The notes under the pieces were generated by a model. It made no database searches, was not told the origin of the DNA, and worked only from the letters and a program-made list of their open reading frames with translations. From the NCBI GenBank assembly GCA_013911835.1, contig JACESM010000010.1, positions 1-32,797 of the forward strand: a DNA stretch of 32,797 bases, written 5' to 3'. Each line of letters starts with the position of its first letter. The stretch's first letter is position 1. The translations under genes and the position numbers were made by a program. Of the stretch, positions 5,850-14,590 are shown piece after piece. Origin of the DNA: Porphyrobacter sp. GTDB taxonomy: Bacteria > Pseudomonadota > Alphaproteobacteria > Sphingomonadales > Sphingomonadaceae.

Positions 5850-6440
5850 ATGAAAGCGATCGACCTTCAGGCATGCGCCAGCATATTCAGCGGTTCCGCT
5901 GTTGTGCGGGGGGCAAGCGACTCGCGCGCGGTGATGGTCGGCGACCTTGATGGCGGCGGCGTTCTTCCCCGGCTGCTCACAAAGGTGGGCGCCCCACCCT
6001 CTGGAAGCTCGGGGACCTTGCGTGCATGTGACATCGTGATCTCATTGCGCGGCAATGCCAACAACGCCGCGGTCATTGAGCCTAGCGATCTTGATGGCCC
6101 GCCATTGTTCGCCACCCTTGATCTGGCCGTCATAAGGCTCGCCGATCCTGAAAGCGTCAGCCCGCACTACATAGTCACCTACCTGAATCTGCCGGCAACG
6201 CAGGCAATCCTTGCCGATAGCCGGGAAGGGTCGGCCGCTAAGCGCCTGCCGCTGGGGCCGTTGAAAAGCCTTCAGGTTCCCATTCCCGACTGGCAGCGTC
6301 AGTTGGCGATTGTTTCCCTCGCACGCGAAGCAGCCGAAGAACGGCGTCTGGCCGATCAGCTTGCCCGCCTTCGCTCCACGCTCATCAATCATCGTCTGGC
6401 CGAGGCCGCCGCCCTGCCCATGAAGGAAGCCGCCCTATGA
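5850..6440 (+). CDS. Half-size HsdS-like specificity protein
   Basis: A 196-residue protein with one target-recognition domain: LRACDIVISLRGNANNAAV (the usual TRD strand), YIVTYLNLPATQAIL, then the closing signature RLPLGPLKSLQVPIPDWQRQ and a C-terminal coiled coil (AEERRLADQLARLRSTLINHR). Full HsdS proteins are about 400 residues with two TRDs and two coiled coils, so this is half of one. It overlaps hsdM by 4 bases (ATGA), the promoter lies directly upstream, and a full-length hsdS is present later in the same operon. It may dimerise as a half-S subunit giving a second specificity, or modulate the complex. Confidence 0.75.
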   Translation: MKAIDLQACASIFSGSAVVRGASDSRAVMVGDLDGGGVLPRLLTKVGAPPSGSSGTLRACDIVISLRGNANNAAVIEPSDLDGPPLFATLDLAVIRLADPESVSPHYIVTYLNLPATQAILADSREGSAAKRLPLGPLKSLQVPIPDWQRQLAIVSLAREAAEERRLADQLARLRSTLINHRLAEAAALPMKEAAL

Positions 6441-7993
6441 CCCCCGTCAAGCAGTCCGACGTCAACAAGGCCGCATGGGATGCCTGCGACACCTTCCGTG
6501 GCACCATCGATGCCGCCAACTACAAGGACTACATCCTTGTCTTCCTGTTCTGGAAGTACCTGAGCGACATTTGGGCGGACGAGCGCAAGCAGGCTGCCGA
6601 GCAGTATGACGGTGACGAAACGCGGATCGCCCGGCGCCTTTCGCGCTTCCGCTTCCAGCTTCCCGATGGCACCAGCTTCCATGACCTTTATCCGCAGCGG
6701 AACGCCGAGAATATCGGCGAGCTGGTCAACATCGCCTTGGAAGCGATCGAGGATGCGAACCTTGCGAAGCTGGAAAGCGTGCTGACCGCAGTCGATTTCA
6801 ACAGCCGCAACAACCTTGGTGAAACAGCCGATCGCAACCGGCGAGTGAAAGACCTGTTCGACACCTTCCACAAGCCGGCGCTCGATTTCTCGCCCTCGCG
6901 CTTCTCGGGCAAGGACACCGCCGAAGACGTGATCGGCGAGACCTACATCTATCTGATTTCCCGCTTCGCCAGTGATGCGGGCAAGAAGGCGGGCGAGTTC
7001 TTCACCCCGCGCAAGGTGTCCGAGCTGCTGGTCAAGCTGGCGGATCCGCAGCCGGGCAACCGCATCTGCGATCCGGCCTGTGGTTCATCCACGCTGCTGA
7101 TCCGCGCTGCCGAGTATGTGGCGGAAAAGGAAGGCAAGCACCACGCCAGCGAGGCCAATGTCGCCCTGTTCGGGCAGGAGGCCACCAACCAGACGTCGGC
7201 ACTCGCCCGGATGAACATGTTCCTTCACGGGCTGGATAGCGCGCGCATCGAATGGGGCGACACGCTGACCAACCCCAAGTTCCTGACCGAAGATGCGCTG
7301 ATGCGGTTTGACCGGGTGATCGCCAATCCGCCCTTCAGCCTCAAGAAGTGGGGCAGCGAGACGGCGAAGAACGACCGCTTCCACCGCTACCATCGCGGCC
7401 TGCCGCCGCAATCGCGCGGGGACTATGCCTTCGTCAGCCACATGATCGAGAGCGCGCGGCCGCGTGAGGGCAAGGTTGCGCTGATCGCGCCGCATGGGGT
7501 GCTGTTCCGGGGCGCGGCCGAAGGTGTGATCCGGCAGAAGCTGATCGAGGAGAACCTGCTCGATGCAGTCATCGGTCTGCCCGCGCAGCTGTTCCCCTCT
7601 ACCGGCATCCCGGTGTGCATCGTGATCTTCGACCGGTCGCGGGAAAAGGGTGGCGCGCGCGCTGGCGTGGACGATGTGATGTTCATCGACGCGAGCCGCG
7701 AATTCACCCCCGGCAAGAAGCAGAACGAGCTGGAGGAAGGCCACATTGCCAAGATTGTCGCCACCTATCAGGCGCGCGAGGATGTGGAGCGTTATGCCGC
7801 CCGGATCGAGCGCGCCCAGATCCGGGAGAATGGCTACAACCTCAACATCCCCCGCTACGTCGACACCTTCGAGGCCGAGGCCGAAATCGACATTGCCGCC
7901 GTTCAGGCCGAGATCGTGGCGCTCGAAAAGCAGCTTGCCGAGACGCGTAAGCGCATGGACGGCTTTCTGAAGGAACTGGGGGTCACGCTCTGA
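6437..7993 (+). CDS. hsdM: Type I restriction-modification system, N6-adenine methyltransferase subunit
   Basis: A 518-residue HsdM. The N-terminal helical domain (NKAAWDACDTFRGTIDAANYKDYIL...KYLSD) recruits HsdS. The SAM-binding motif is DPACGSSTLL at ~212 and the catalytic motif IV is NPPF at ~297 (RVIANPPFSLKKWG). GEFFTPRKVSELL precedes motif I as in the family. A coiled coil (EIVALEKQLAETRKRM) closes the protein. It transfers methyl groups to adenine in the target chosen by HsdS and is needed for both modification and cutting. The start overlaps the previous stop by ATGA, and its stop overlaps the start of the next gene by one base, so translation is coupled. Confidence 0.96.
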   Translation: MTPVKQSDVNKAAWDACDTFRGTIDAANYKDYILVFLFWKYLSDIWADERKQAAEQYDGDETRIARRLSRFRFQLPDGTSFHDLYPQRNAENIGELVNIALEAIEDANLAKLESVLTAVDFNSRNNLGETADRNRRVKDLFDTFHKPALDFSPSRFSGKDTAEDVIGETYIYLISRFASDAGKKAGEFFTPRKVSELLVKLADPQPGNRICDPACGSSTLLIRAAEYVAEKEGKHHASEANVALFGQEATNQTSALARMNMFLHGLDSARIEWGDTLTNPKFLTEDALMRFDRVIANPPFSLKKWGSETAKNDRFHRYHRGLPPQSRGDYAFVSHMIESARPREGKVALIAPHGVLFRGAAEGVIRQKLIEENLLDAVIGLPAQLFPSTGIPVCIVIFDRSREKGGARAGVDDVMFIDASREFTPGKKQNELEEGHIAKIVATYQAREDVERYAARIERAQIRENGYNLNIPRYVDTFEAEAEIDIAAVQAEIVALEKQLAETRKRMDGFLKELGVTL

Positions 7994-9030
7994 TGGCCAG
8001 TGACCTCATCCAGTACCAGACCGAGGATGGCGTCACCGTCATTCGCCTTCAGGCGCGCGACGGCAATGCGTGGCTCAGCCAGGCCGATATGGCCGAACTG
8101 TTTCAGACGACCGTCTCCAACATCAACAAGCACATCAAGGGCATATTGGCCGATGGCGAGCTCGACGAGTCAACCATTGAGGATTACTCAATAGTTCGAT
8201 CCGAGGGTCAGCGGCAGGTGGAGCGCACGGTCGCCCACTACAGCCTCCCGATGATCCTCGCCGTCGGTTTCCGCGTCCGCTCCCCGCGCGGCATGCAGTT
8301 CCGGCGCTGGGCGGCGGAAGCGCTGAGCCAGTATCTGGTCAAGGGCTTCGTCATGGACGACGAGCGCCTGAAGGACCCCGATACCGACTATTTCGAGGAA
8401 CTGCTCGCCCGCATCCGCGACATCCGCAGTTCGGAAAAGCGGTTCTACCAGAAGGTGCTCGAGATCTACGCGACCAGCGTGGACTATGATCCCCGCGCCG
8501 AAAGCTCGACCCGGTTCTTCAAGACGGTGCAGAACAAGATGCACTACGCCGCGCACGGGCAGACGGCGGCCGAGGTGATCTACACCCATGCCGATGCCAG
8601 CAAGGACCATATGGGCCTGACCCATTGGGACGGCCAGAAGCAGGGCAAGCCCCCGCGCAAGGCCGATGCGATGATCGCCAAGAACTATCTGAGCGAAGAG
8701 CAGATCGAGCCGCTCAACCGCGTCACCACGGCCTATCTCGAATTTGCTGAGTTGCAGGCACAGGCGCGGCGTCCGATGCACATGGCGGACTGGATCGCCA
8801 AGCTGGACGAGTTCCTGAAGCTGGCGGATCGCGACATTCTGACCGGTGCAGGGCGGATCAGCCATGCCGCCGCCATGGCCAAGGTGGAGGCGGAATACCC
8901 CATCTGGAACCAGCGCCGCATCAATGCCCCCAGCGCGGTCGAGCAACATTTTCTGGAGGCGACGCAGGCGGCCAAGCGGATTGCGGCAGAGAAGAAGAGG
9001 CCGAAGCGCAAGGGGAAGGACGATGTCTGA
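7993..9030 (+). CDS. rhuM: RhuM-family protein inside the type I R-M operon
   Basis: A 345-residue RhuM-family protein. Residues ~1-110 hold the typical opening IQYQTEDGVTVIRLQ, WLSQADMAELFQTTVSNINKHI (HTH-like) and YSLPMILAVGFRVRSPRGMQFRRWA, which is shared with virulence protein RhuM and the KilA-N/Bro-N-like region. A conserved middle (EKRFYQKVLEIYATSVDYD; TRFFKTVQNKMHYAAHG) follows, and the tail is Lys/Arg-rich. RhuM genes are common passengers in type I restriction loci, but their molecular role is not established. It is coupled on both sides: one base of overlap with hsdM and 8 bases with hsdS. Confidence 0.9.
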   Translation: MASDLIQYQTEDGVTVIRLQARDGNAWLSQADMAELFQTTVSNINKHIKGILADGELDESTIEDYSIVRSEGQRQVERTVAHYSLPMILAVGFRVRSPRGMQFRRWAAEALSQYLVKGFVMDDERLKDPDTDYFEELLARIRDIRSSEKRFYQKVLEIYATSVDYDPRAESSTRFFKTVQNKMHYAAHGQTAAEVIYTHADASKDHMGLTHWDGQKQGKPPRKADAMIAKNYLSEEQIEPLNRVTTAYLEFAELQAQARRPMHMADWIAKLDEFLKLADRDILTGAGRISHAAAMAKVEAEYPIWNQRRINAPSAVEQHFLEATQAAKRIAAEKKRPKRKGKDDV

Positions 9031-10186
9031 TCCCCAGACGCGAAAGCTCTCCCACTACTTCACGCACAGCAAGCGGAAGGGCAGGCCGGGACTGCCGCTC
9101 GCTTCCGTTACCATGAACGACGGCCTTGTGTTGCGCGAAGACATGGACCGGAAGATGGATACCAGCCTGTCCGCCGAGGAGCATTCGCTCGTCGAACCCG
9201 GGGACATCGCCTACAACATGATGCGGATGTGGCAGGGCGCGTTCGGTCTCGCCAGCGCGCCGGTCAACGTCAGCCCAGCCTACGTCGTGATGCGGGCCAA
9301 GCCGACACTTGATCCTCGCTTTGCCGCGCACTGGCTGAAATCGGATCGCGCACTCTATCTGCTCTGGGCGTTTTCCTATGGGCTGACCGATGACCGTCTC
9401 CGTCTGTATCCCAAGGAATTCCTGCAAATTCCTGTGCAATGGCCTGATCTTGCCGAACAGAGGCGGATTGCGGCGGTGCTTGACGAATGGGATGAAGCGA
9501 TCGCAGCATCTGAAAAGCTCGCGAGGTCAAAGAAGAAGCTGTTGAGTTCCGCAGCAGATAAACAAATGGAGCTCTGGTCTGATGGCGTAGAGCTCGGCAC
9601 TTTGGTGCGCGTAAACGCAGCGTCGTTGCCAAACGCCACAGCGCCTGATTTCAGGTTTGAGTATTTCCCCATTGGCGATGACGATGAGGCCGGGGGGTGG
9701 ATGACATATGCCGAAAGCCCATCTCGCGCTCGTCGGCTCGCGAGGCCCGGCGATGTCGCATATTCTACGGTGCGGCCTCTCCTTCGTCGGCTATTCGTTG
9801 TAACGGAGCACCCAAGCGCGGTGTTCTCGACGGGCTACGCCATTCTTAGTCCAAAGGAACGTGGCGATAGCGCCTTCATCTTCCACCTGATGACTTCCGC
9901 AACCATCGAGCGGCAGGTTCATGCACGCGTTACGGGGTCGGGCTACCCAGCCATTTCGGCGTCGGATCTTAAGGCTATAAAGATCCCCAAAATCCCAAAA
10001 GACCAAAGGATGCGGATCGGGCAGACCCTAACAAGTGCTTCGGATGAGGTATGCCAACTGGAGGCTCTGACTACTCTCCTCCGTAACCAGAAGCGTGGCC
10101 TCATGCAGAGGCTCCTCACCGGTAAGTTGCCGGTCCCCAAGAGCATTGACACTCTGCTTCCCGGGGCCAGCGAGGTTGCAGCATGA
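9023..10186 (+). CDS. hsdS: Type I restriction-modification system, specificity subunit
   Basis: A 387-residue HsdS of near-normal length with two target-recognition domains. The first contains VEPGDIAYNMMRMWQGA and ends LYPKEFLQIPVQWPDLAEQRRIAAVLDEWDEAI. The second contains ARPGDVAYSTVRPLLRRL and ends SASDLKAIKIPKIPKDQRMRIG. Each is followed by a coiled coil, and the C-terminus NQKRGLMQRLLTGKL is the family hallmark. It names the DNA target for HsdM and HsdR. The start at 9023 overlaps the rhuM stop by 8 bases; longer in-frame starts lie entirely within rhuM and are rejected. The stop overlaps the next ATG. Confidence 0.95.
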   Translation: MSDPQTRKLSHYFTHSKRKGRPGLPLASVTMNDGLVLREDMDRKMDTSLSAEEHSLVEPGDIAYNMMRMWQGAFGLASAPVNVSPAYVVMRAKPTLDPRFAAHWLKSDRALYLLWAFSYGLTDDRLRLYPKEFLQIPVQWPDLAEQRRIAAVLDEWDEAIAASEKLARSKKKLLSSAADKQMELWSDGVELGTLVRVNAASLPNATAPDFRFEYFPIGDDDEAGGWMTYAESPSRARRLARPGDVAYSTVRPLLRRLFVVTEHPSAVFSTGYAILSPKERGDSAFIFHLMTSATIERQVHARVTGSGYPAISASDLKAIKIPKIPKDQRMRIGQTLTSASDEVCQLEALTTLLRNQKRGLMQRLLTGKLPVPKSIDTLLPGASEVAA

Positions 10187-10620
10187 CCGATTTCGGCACC
10201 TTCGTGGACGAGCTGCGTGCGGCGGCCAATCCCTACGCCAGCTTCGATGATCGCAAGGCGTTCCGCACGCGCCACGCGACCTTGCTGGCACAAATGCTGG
10301 TCTGCCTCGATGAGGTGGGCGTGATCGGCGCCAACCCGATGCACGTCGATCCGCCTGCCCACTGTGACTTGTGCTCCGCCGACCTGTCGCAGGAAGTGGT
10401 CTTCATCGATGGCGAGACCCGTCTCGACAGCACGTCGGTGTCTGACCCTGACGGTGTCACCCGGCAGATCGGCGCCTGGGCCAACATGTGCTTCGCATGC
10501 TTTTCGCGGGATGGCGTGGCGATTGGCTGGGGCTCCGGCCAGCTCTACGTTCAGCGCCGTCCGAACGAATGGCAATGCATCGCCGGCGGTGATCCTCGCG
10601 CGCAGGATTTGGACGAGTGA
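10183..10620 (+). CDS. Small Cys4 (zinc-ribbon-like) protein between hsdS and hsdR
   Basis: A 145-residue protein that I do not recognise as a named family. It has two CxxC pairs (CDLC at 61-64 and CFAC at 103-106) separated by a beta-rich segment with EVVFIDGETR. The order suggests a single zinc-binding site. The N-terminal 55 residues are helical, and the C-terminal part GWGSGQLYVQRRPNEWQC is aromatic. It is embedded in the operon with a 4-base overlap at both ends (ATGA with hsdS, GTGA with hsdR), so it is made in step with the restriction subunits and may act on the complex. That role is inferred from context only. Confidence 0.8.
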   Translation: MTDFGTFVDELRAAANPYASFDDRKAFRTRHATLLAQMLVCLDEVGVIGANPMHVDPPAHCDLCSADLSQEVVFIDGETRLDSTSVSDPDGVTRQIGAWANMCFACFSRDGVAIGWGSGQLYVQRRPNEWQCIAGGDPRAQDLDE

Positions 10621-13600
10621 GCGCGCCCCGCTTCTCGACTTCGGAAATGGGCGGTGTGCAGCTTGCCGCCGTGATGACGCTGGCGCGCAATGGCTGGCGC
10701 TACATGCCCCGCGCCGAGGTCGATGCCGAGCGGCGTGGGCGGCTTGATGGCATCGTGCTGGAAGATGTGATGGCCGAACGCATCCTCGCGCTCAACACTG
10801 TGCGCCAGCGAGGTCGCAGCCATCCTGTGACCGAAAGCGCGGCGCGTGAGGCAGTGGACCGGCTCAAGGGGCTTGCCGCCAACCTCTCCGAAGGGCTGCT
10901 CACCGCAAACGGCAGGGCGAGCGACATGCTGCGGCTCGGCACCTCGGTCGACATGACTATCGAGGGGGAGACCAAGGGCCGGCAACTGCGCTTCATCGAT
11001 TGGGACACGCCCACCAACAACCGTTTCCACATGACCTGCGAATTCGCGGTGCGGCGTGAACGGCGGGACGATACCCGACGGCCCGACATCGTGCTGTTCG
11101 TCAACGGCGTGCCGCTGGTGGTGATCGAGGTGAAAAAGAGCGCCGTCGCCACCGCAGAGGGCGTCAGCCAGATGATCCGCAACCAGAACCCGGATGGTGA
11201 AATCCCCCGGCTGTTCGTGCCTGCACAGCTGCTGATCGCCGCCAACGACAGCGCCCCGCGCTATGCCACGACCGGCACCCCCGCCCCGTTCTGGGCACAC
11301 TGGCGCGAGGAAGGCTTTGGCGAGGGCGAACTGCACATGCGCGTCAACCGCGGGCTCGACCCGGAAGAGGCGGCGCGGATCTGGACCGATTTCAGCCCGT
11401 TCCGCCGCGCCCATGACAAGCTGATGGACGCAGGAAGCGGCGGACGACTGCCCACCGAACTAGATCGCACGCTGATCGGCCTCTGCACGCCCGAGCGCCT
11501 GCTCAAGATCGTGCGCGGCTTCACCCTGTTCGACAATGGCGTGAAGAAGGTCGCCCGCTACCAGCAGTTCTTCGGCGTGGAGCGCACGCTGGAGCGCGTG
11601 GCGCAGGTCGACAAGGCGGGCAAGCGCGCCGGGGGCGTCATCTGGCACACGCAGGGGTCCGGCAAGTCGCTCACCATGGTGATGCTGGCAGGTGCGATCG
11701 AGCGGGCCTATCCGCGTGCGCGGCTGATCCTGGTAACTGACCGCGTCGATCTCGACGACCAGCTGACTGGCACCTTCCGTGACACCGGCAAGTCGCCCGA
11801 ACAGGCTGCGACAGGCAAAGAGCTGATCCGGTTGCTCCGCGAAAAGCGCGCGGTGGTCACGACACTGATCCACAAGTTCCGCTCGGGCCTCGCCGCTGCC
11901 GGTCAGTTCGTTGACGATGACCAGGACATCTTCGTGCTGGTCGACGAAAGCCATCGCAGTCAGGCCGTAACCGATATCGACAGCCTGCACGCCCAGATGC
12001 GCAAGGTGTTGCCGCGCGCCGCCTACATTGGCTTCACCGGGACGCCCTTGCTCAAGTCGGAAAAGAGCACCTTCGACCGCTTTGGCGGGCTGATCCACGA
12101 CTACAAGATTGATCGCGCCGTTGAAGACAAGGCCGTGGTCAGGCTGCTTTACGAGGGCCGCCATGTCGATATGACGGTGCAGCAGGCCCCGCTCGACAAA
12201 TGGTTCGACCGCGTGACGCGCGAACTTTCGGCCGACCAGTGCGCCGATCTCAAGAAGCGCATGGCCCGGGCGCAGGTGGTGCAGGGGGTCAAACCCTGGC
12301 TTCAGGAAGTGGCCTGGGACGTCGCCAACGATTTTGACCGCAACCTGCGCGGCACACCCTACAAGGCGCAGCTGGTCGCACCGTTCAAGCGGGAAGCGGT
12401 GCTGCTGAAGAAGCTGCTCGACGAAACCTGGCTCGTGACCAGCGCGGTCATCATCTCCGAAGAGGACGATCGGCAGGGCCACGAAGCCGTGGGTGCCGAG
12501 GACGAGGATGATGTCGTAAAGGCTTACCTCAAGCAGGTGACGGCGTTGCAGCCGCTCAAGACCTTTGAGAAGGACACAATCCGGGCCTTCATCGCCGGCA
12601 CGGGCGTTGATGTGCTGATCGTGGTCGACAAGCTGCTCACTGGCTTCGACGCGCCGCGTAACCAGACGCTCTATCTCGCCAAGGAACTCCGCGAACATAA
12701 GCTGTTGCAGGCCATTGCCCGGGTGAACCGGCTGTTCTCGTCAAGCGAAGAAGACGAAATGGGCCGCCCGCTGCACGAAAAGGAACATGGCCGGATCGTC
12801 GATTATGTCGGGAGCCTCGGAAACCTCGATCAGGCGCTGACCAGCTACCGCGAGTTCGCAGGCTATGACGAAAGTGACGTCGCCCACGCCATGCTGTCGC
12901 TCCATGATGAGGCACAGCTCCTGCCAGACCGGCATGCTGCGATGCTCGACATGTTCAAGGGCATTGGCAACGTGTTCGACATGGAAGCCTATCAGCTTCA
13001 CCTGCGGGAGGAACTGACCCGCAGGCGCTTCTATGAAAGGCTGAGCGCGTTCGCCCGCACGTTGCAGACTGCGTTCTCATGCCAGCAATGGATCGAGGAG
13101 ACCGAAGAGCGGGTCATTGCCAACTACAAGGCGGACCTCAAGCGCTTCGAGGAGTTGCGCCGGGCGGTCCGCCTTCGGTACGGCGACGCTGACGAGGATT
13201 ACGACTATCGCCGCTATCAGGCGGCCATCCGCGCGCTGCTCGACAAGCATATCGATGCCAGCGAGCTGATGTCGGTGGTTCCCCCCGTCGACATCTTCGA
13301 CGATCAGAGCTTCCGGCAGGTGGTGGAAGGACAGAGCGGAAGCCCTGCATCCGTCGCCGACACCATTCTGTCCGCAGCAACCCGCACCATCAACGAGCGA
13401 ATGGAGGAAGATCCTGCCCTTTATGCGCGCTTCTCGCGCATGGTTCAGGAAATCATCGACGCTTTTCGTGAGGGGCGCCTGAGCGAAGCCGAATATCTCA
13501 GCCAGGCGCAGGAAGTGCGTGCCACAGTCGTGCGCGAGTCTCAGGGGCAGGGTGGCGGTGACCTGCCCGACGCTGTGCGCGGCACTCCGTTGACCAGCGC

Positions 13601-13883
13601 GCTGTACCGGCAGGCGGCGGAGTCCATGCGTGAAATCTCGGGCGCTCAAACCGAAGAAATTGCATCGCTCATCGCTCTCGAGTTCGCGAACATCATTGGT
13701 CGACACGCCCGTGTGGGCTGGACGAACGATGCAGACATCGAAAAGCTGATGCGGCAGGACATGGATGATTTCCTGATCGATGAGATCAAGAACAAGCGCG
13801 GTCAGTACGGCCTCGATTTCGATCTGATCGATGAGATGCTCGATCAGGCCATTGCCCGCGCCAGAAAGCTCGCGGCCCAATGA
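10617..13883 (+). CDS. hsdR: Type I restriction-modification system, endonuclease/translocase subunit
   Basis: A 1088-residue HsdR. The nuclease domain has D...IEVKK at ~155-172 (PDIVLFVNGVPLVVIEVKKS). The SF2 motor has Walker A HTQGSGKSLTM at ~345, the DEAD-type box LVDESHRS at ~441, motif III FTGTP and the late motif AIARVNR. The C-terminal helical domain contacts HsdM. The start is GTG overlapping the previous stop (GTGA). The protein translocates DNA with ATP and cuts it away from an unmodified target. All recognisable catalytic motifs are intact, so the system is probably active. Confidence 0.96.
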   Translation: MSAPRFSTSEMGGVQLAAVMTLARNGWRYMPRAEVDAERRGRLDGIVLEDVMAERILALNTVRQRGRSHPVTESAAREAVDRLKGLAANLSEGLLTANGRASDMLRLGTSVDMTIEGETKGRQLRFIDWDTPTNNRFHMTCEFAVRRERRDDTRRPDIVLFVNGVPLVVIEVKKSAVATAEGVSQMIRNQNPDGEIPRLFVPAQLLIAANDSAPRYATTGTPAPFWAHWREEGFGEGELHMRVNRGLDPEEAARIWTDFSPFRRAHDKLMDAGSGGRLPTELDRTLIGLCTPERLLKIVRGFTLFDNGVKKVARYQQFFGVERTLERVAQVDKAGKRAGGVIWHTQGSGKSLTMVMLAGAIERAYPRARLILVTDRVDLDDQLTGTFRDTGKSPEQAATGKELIRLLREKRAVVTTLIHKFRSGLAAAGQFVDDDQDIFVLVDESHRSQAVTDIDSLHAQMRKVLPRAAYIGFTGTPLLKSEKSTFDRFGGLIHDYKIDRAVEDKAVVRLLYEGRHVDMTVQQAPLDKWFDRVTRELSADQCADLKKRMARAQVVQGVKPWLQEVAWDVANDFDRNLRGTPYKAQLVAPFKREAVLLKKLLDETWLVTSAVIISEEDDRQGHEAVGAEDEDDVVKAYLKQVTALQPLKTFEKDTIRAFIAGTGVDVLIVVDKLLTGFDAPRNQTLYLAKELREHKLLQAIARVNRLFSSSEEDEMGRPLHEKEHGRIVDYVGSLGNLDQALTSYREFAGYDESDVAHAMLSLHDEAQLLPDRHAAMLDMFKGIGNVFDMEAYQLHLREELTRRRFYERLSAFARTLQTAFSCQQWIEETEERVIANYKADLKRFEELRRAVRLRYGDADEDYDYRRYQAAIRALLDKHIDASELMSVVPPVDIFDDQSFRQVVEGQSGSPASVADTILSAATRTINERMEEDPALYARFSRMVQEIIDAFREGRLSEAEYLSQAQEVRATVVRESQGQGGGDLPDAVRGTPLTSALYRQAAESMREISGAQTEEIASLIALEFANIIGRHARVGWTNDADIEKLMRQDMDDFLIDEIKNKRGQYGLDFDLIDEMLDQAIARARKLAAQ

Positions 13884-14590
13884 CCGAGGTAGCCGGGCGG
13901 TTGGAAATCGGCGCGGAAGCGTTCGACTACACGCTCCGCAGATCTGCGCGAAAGACCCTGGGAATCTCTGTAAAGCCGGACGGCAGCGTCGTTGTCACTG
14001 CTCCTGAAGCTGCCGACGCAAGCCAGATCGAGGCCATTCTGCGCAAGCGAGCCTCATGGATCCTCGACAAGGTCGATGAGTCTTTCTTGCGCACGCCGCC
14101 CTTGCCCCCACGTCGATACATCCCGGGCGAAACCCACTATTTTCTTGGTCGCCAATACCGATTGCGGGTTGATCCAGAGGCGCGAGGCACCCGCCGCGAG
14201 GACGATCGGATTATTGTGGGCGGCGTATCTTCAGACGAACCGAGCAGGATCCGAAATCGCTTGGTGCGGTGGTATGAGGCTCAGGGTTATCGCATATTTT
14301 CTGAACGATTATCGGCTTGCGTTCAGCCATTTGGCTCGAGCTTCAAGCGCCCCAAGCTGAAAATCGTTGAAATGGAGCGCCGTTGGGGAAGCTATGTTCC
14401 AGCGTCGCATAGCCTCGTGCTCAACCACGTTCTGGTGCAGGTGCCGGTGCCACTGATCGACTATGTGATTACCCATGAGCTTTGCCATCTCCCACACCCA
14501 AATCACGGGCCGGAGTTTGCCCAACTGCTAGGGAAGCTGATGCCCGATCATGCGCGACGCAAGGCCAAGCTGGAACAGGTATTCACGTAG
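13880..14590 (+). CDS. DUF45/M48-type metallopeptidase linked to the R-M operon
   Basis: A 236-residue YgjP-like (DUF45, WLM/SprT-related) protein. The zinc motif is HELCH at residues 199-203 (YVITHELCHLPHPNHGPEF), preceded by the family signature RWGSYVPASHSLVLNHVLVQVP. An N-terminal beta domain opens LRRSARKTLGISVKPDGSVVVTAP. Members commonly sit right after hsdR; the substrate is unknown, and a role in control or turnover of the restriction complex has been suggested by context. The ATG overlaps the hsdR stop (ATGA). Its 3' end overlaps the convergent GIY-YIG-like gene by 43 bases. Confidence 0.92.
   Translation: MTEVAGRLEIGAEAFDYTLRRSARKTLGISVKPDGSVVVTAPEAADASQIEAILRKRASWILDKVDESFLRTPPLPPRRYIPGETHYFLGRQYRLRVDPEARGTRREDDRIIVGGVSSDEPSRIRNRLVRWYEAQGYRIFSERLSACVQPFGSSFKRPKLKIVEMERRWGSYVPASHSLVLNHVLVQVPVPLIDYVITHELCHLPHPNHGPEFAQLLGKLMPDHARRKAKLEQVFT

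Noticed and set aside
8846..9022. Longer start for hsdS
   Set aside because: The extra 59 residues are a shadow of the rhuM C-terminus; the family N-terminus begins at 9023.
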